The notes under the pieces: model-generated
What the model was told of the DNA's origin: nothing
Databases searched by the model: none
Seen by the model: the letters and a program-made list of their open reading frames with translations, nothing else
From: Acinetobacter sp. C32I
GTDB lineage: Bacteria > Pseudomonadota > Gammaproteobacteria > Pseudomonadales > Moraxellaceae
Assembly: GCF_023702715.1 (NCBI RefSeq)
Contig: NZ_CP098480.1
Span: forward strand, 3,410,001-3,474,000
Length of the DNA stretch: 64,000 nt
Direction of reading: 5' to 3'
Part shown: positions 63,986 to 64,000 of the stretch, piece by piece
Position numbering within the stretch: the stretch's first letter is position 1
Layout: every line of letters starts with the position of its first letter
Made by a program: the position numbers and the translations under genes

Positions 63986-64000
63986 ATGTCTCAGACCTCG
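63986..64000 (+). CDS. Start of a further gene, cut by the window end
   Basis: ATG followed by four codons (MSQTS) reaches the end of the window. AAAGGA lies seven bases upstream, a good ribosome site, in a 125-bp gap after the symporter. Nothing can be said about the product. Confidence 0.45.

Noticed and set aside
1..64000. tRNA, rRNA, tmRNA, 6S or SRP RNA genes
   Set aside because: I scanned the intergenic gaps by eye and saw no cloverleaf with CCA end nor conserved signatures of these RNAs.

Overview
The window reads as chromosomal core DNA of a low-GC gammaproteobacterium, almost certainly Acinetobacter (Moraxellaceae). The reasons are a two-domain polyphosphate:AMP phosphotransferase of the A. 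johnsonii type, a fused MnhA/B antiporter subunit, a lone gspF-gspG pair, scattered histidine genes, and AT-rich intergenic DNA with T-rich intrinsic terminators. I cannot fix the species. I see no tRNA, rRNA, CRISPR array, transposase, integrase or phage gene.

Layout. 1-6.3 kb: minus-strand mnhACDEFG operon, a multisubunit Na+/H+ antiporter. 6.5-12.0 kb: minus-strand run of FAD monooxygenase, VOC protein, hisIE, a UvrD/FBH1-like helicase and an SMC-like ATPase with a degenerate active site. 12.1-17.2 kb: cytochrome b561, the ubiquinone genes ubiE-ubiJ-ubiB, and an FFLEELY-motif protein. 17.3-20.8 kb: polyphosphate:AMP phosphotransferase, a citrate-type MFS symporter and a small membrane-associated protein. 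21-30.2 kb: recC-recB-recD. 30.2-30.9 kb: gene-free, with a structured, terminator-ended possible small RNA. 30.9-38 kb: serine hydrolase, rpsO-pnp, dctA with a doubly palindromic promoter, and a CorA-type channel. 38-38.3 kb: a repeat-like element of stacked hairpins.

38.3-45.6 kb: cbpA-cbpM, a LysE exporter, hslO, a Kef-type antiporter and priA, all minus. 45.7-49 kb: gspF-gspG (gspG with a hairpin-rich leader), two small membrane proteins and a CsaA-like protein. 49-55.4 kb: lnt-corC, tusA, ETF-ubiquinone oxidoreductase, a DUF1285 protein and murI. 55.5-60.1 kb: a DUF4062 protein, hemH, an MBL hydrolase and an unrecognised 578-residue protein. 60.3-64 kb: yacG, a divergent TrmB-like methyltransferase overlapping a BaiN-type flavoprotein, a second dicarboxylate symporter, and the first codons of another gene.

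How they connect: ubiquinone synthesis (ubiEJB) serves the electron-transfer enzymes (ETF-QO, cytochrome b561). RecBCD and PriA act together in recombination-dependent replication restart. rpsO-pnp is the classic translation/RNA-decay pair. Lnt-CorC is a common envelope pair. No complete known defence island is present. The best candidates for something new are the helicase plus degenerate-ATPase pair, the 578-residue orphan, the DUF4062 protein, the structured RNA after recD and the hairpin elements at 38.0-38.2 kb and inside gspG. All family calls are from reading the sequence and recalled family features; no database search was run.
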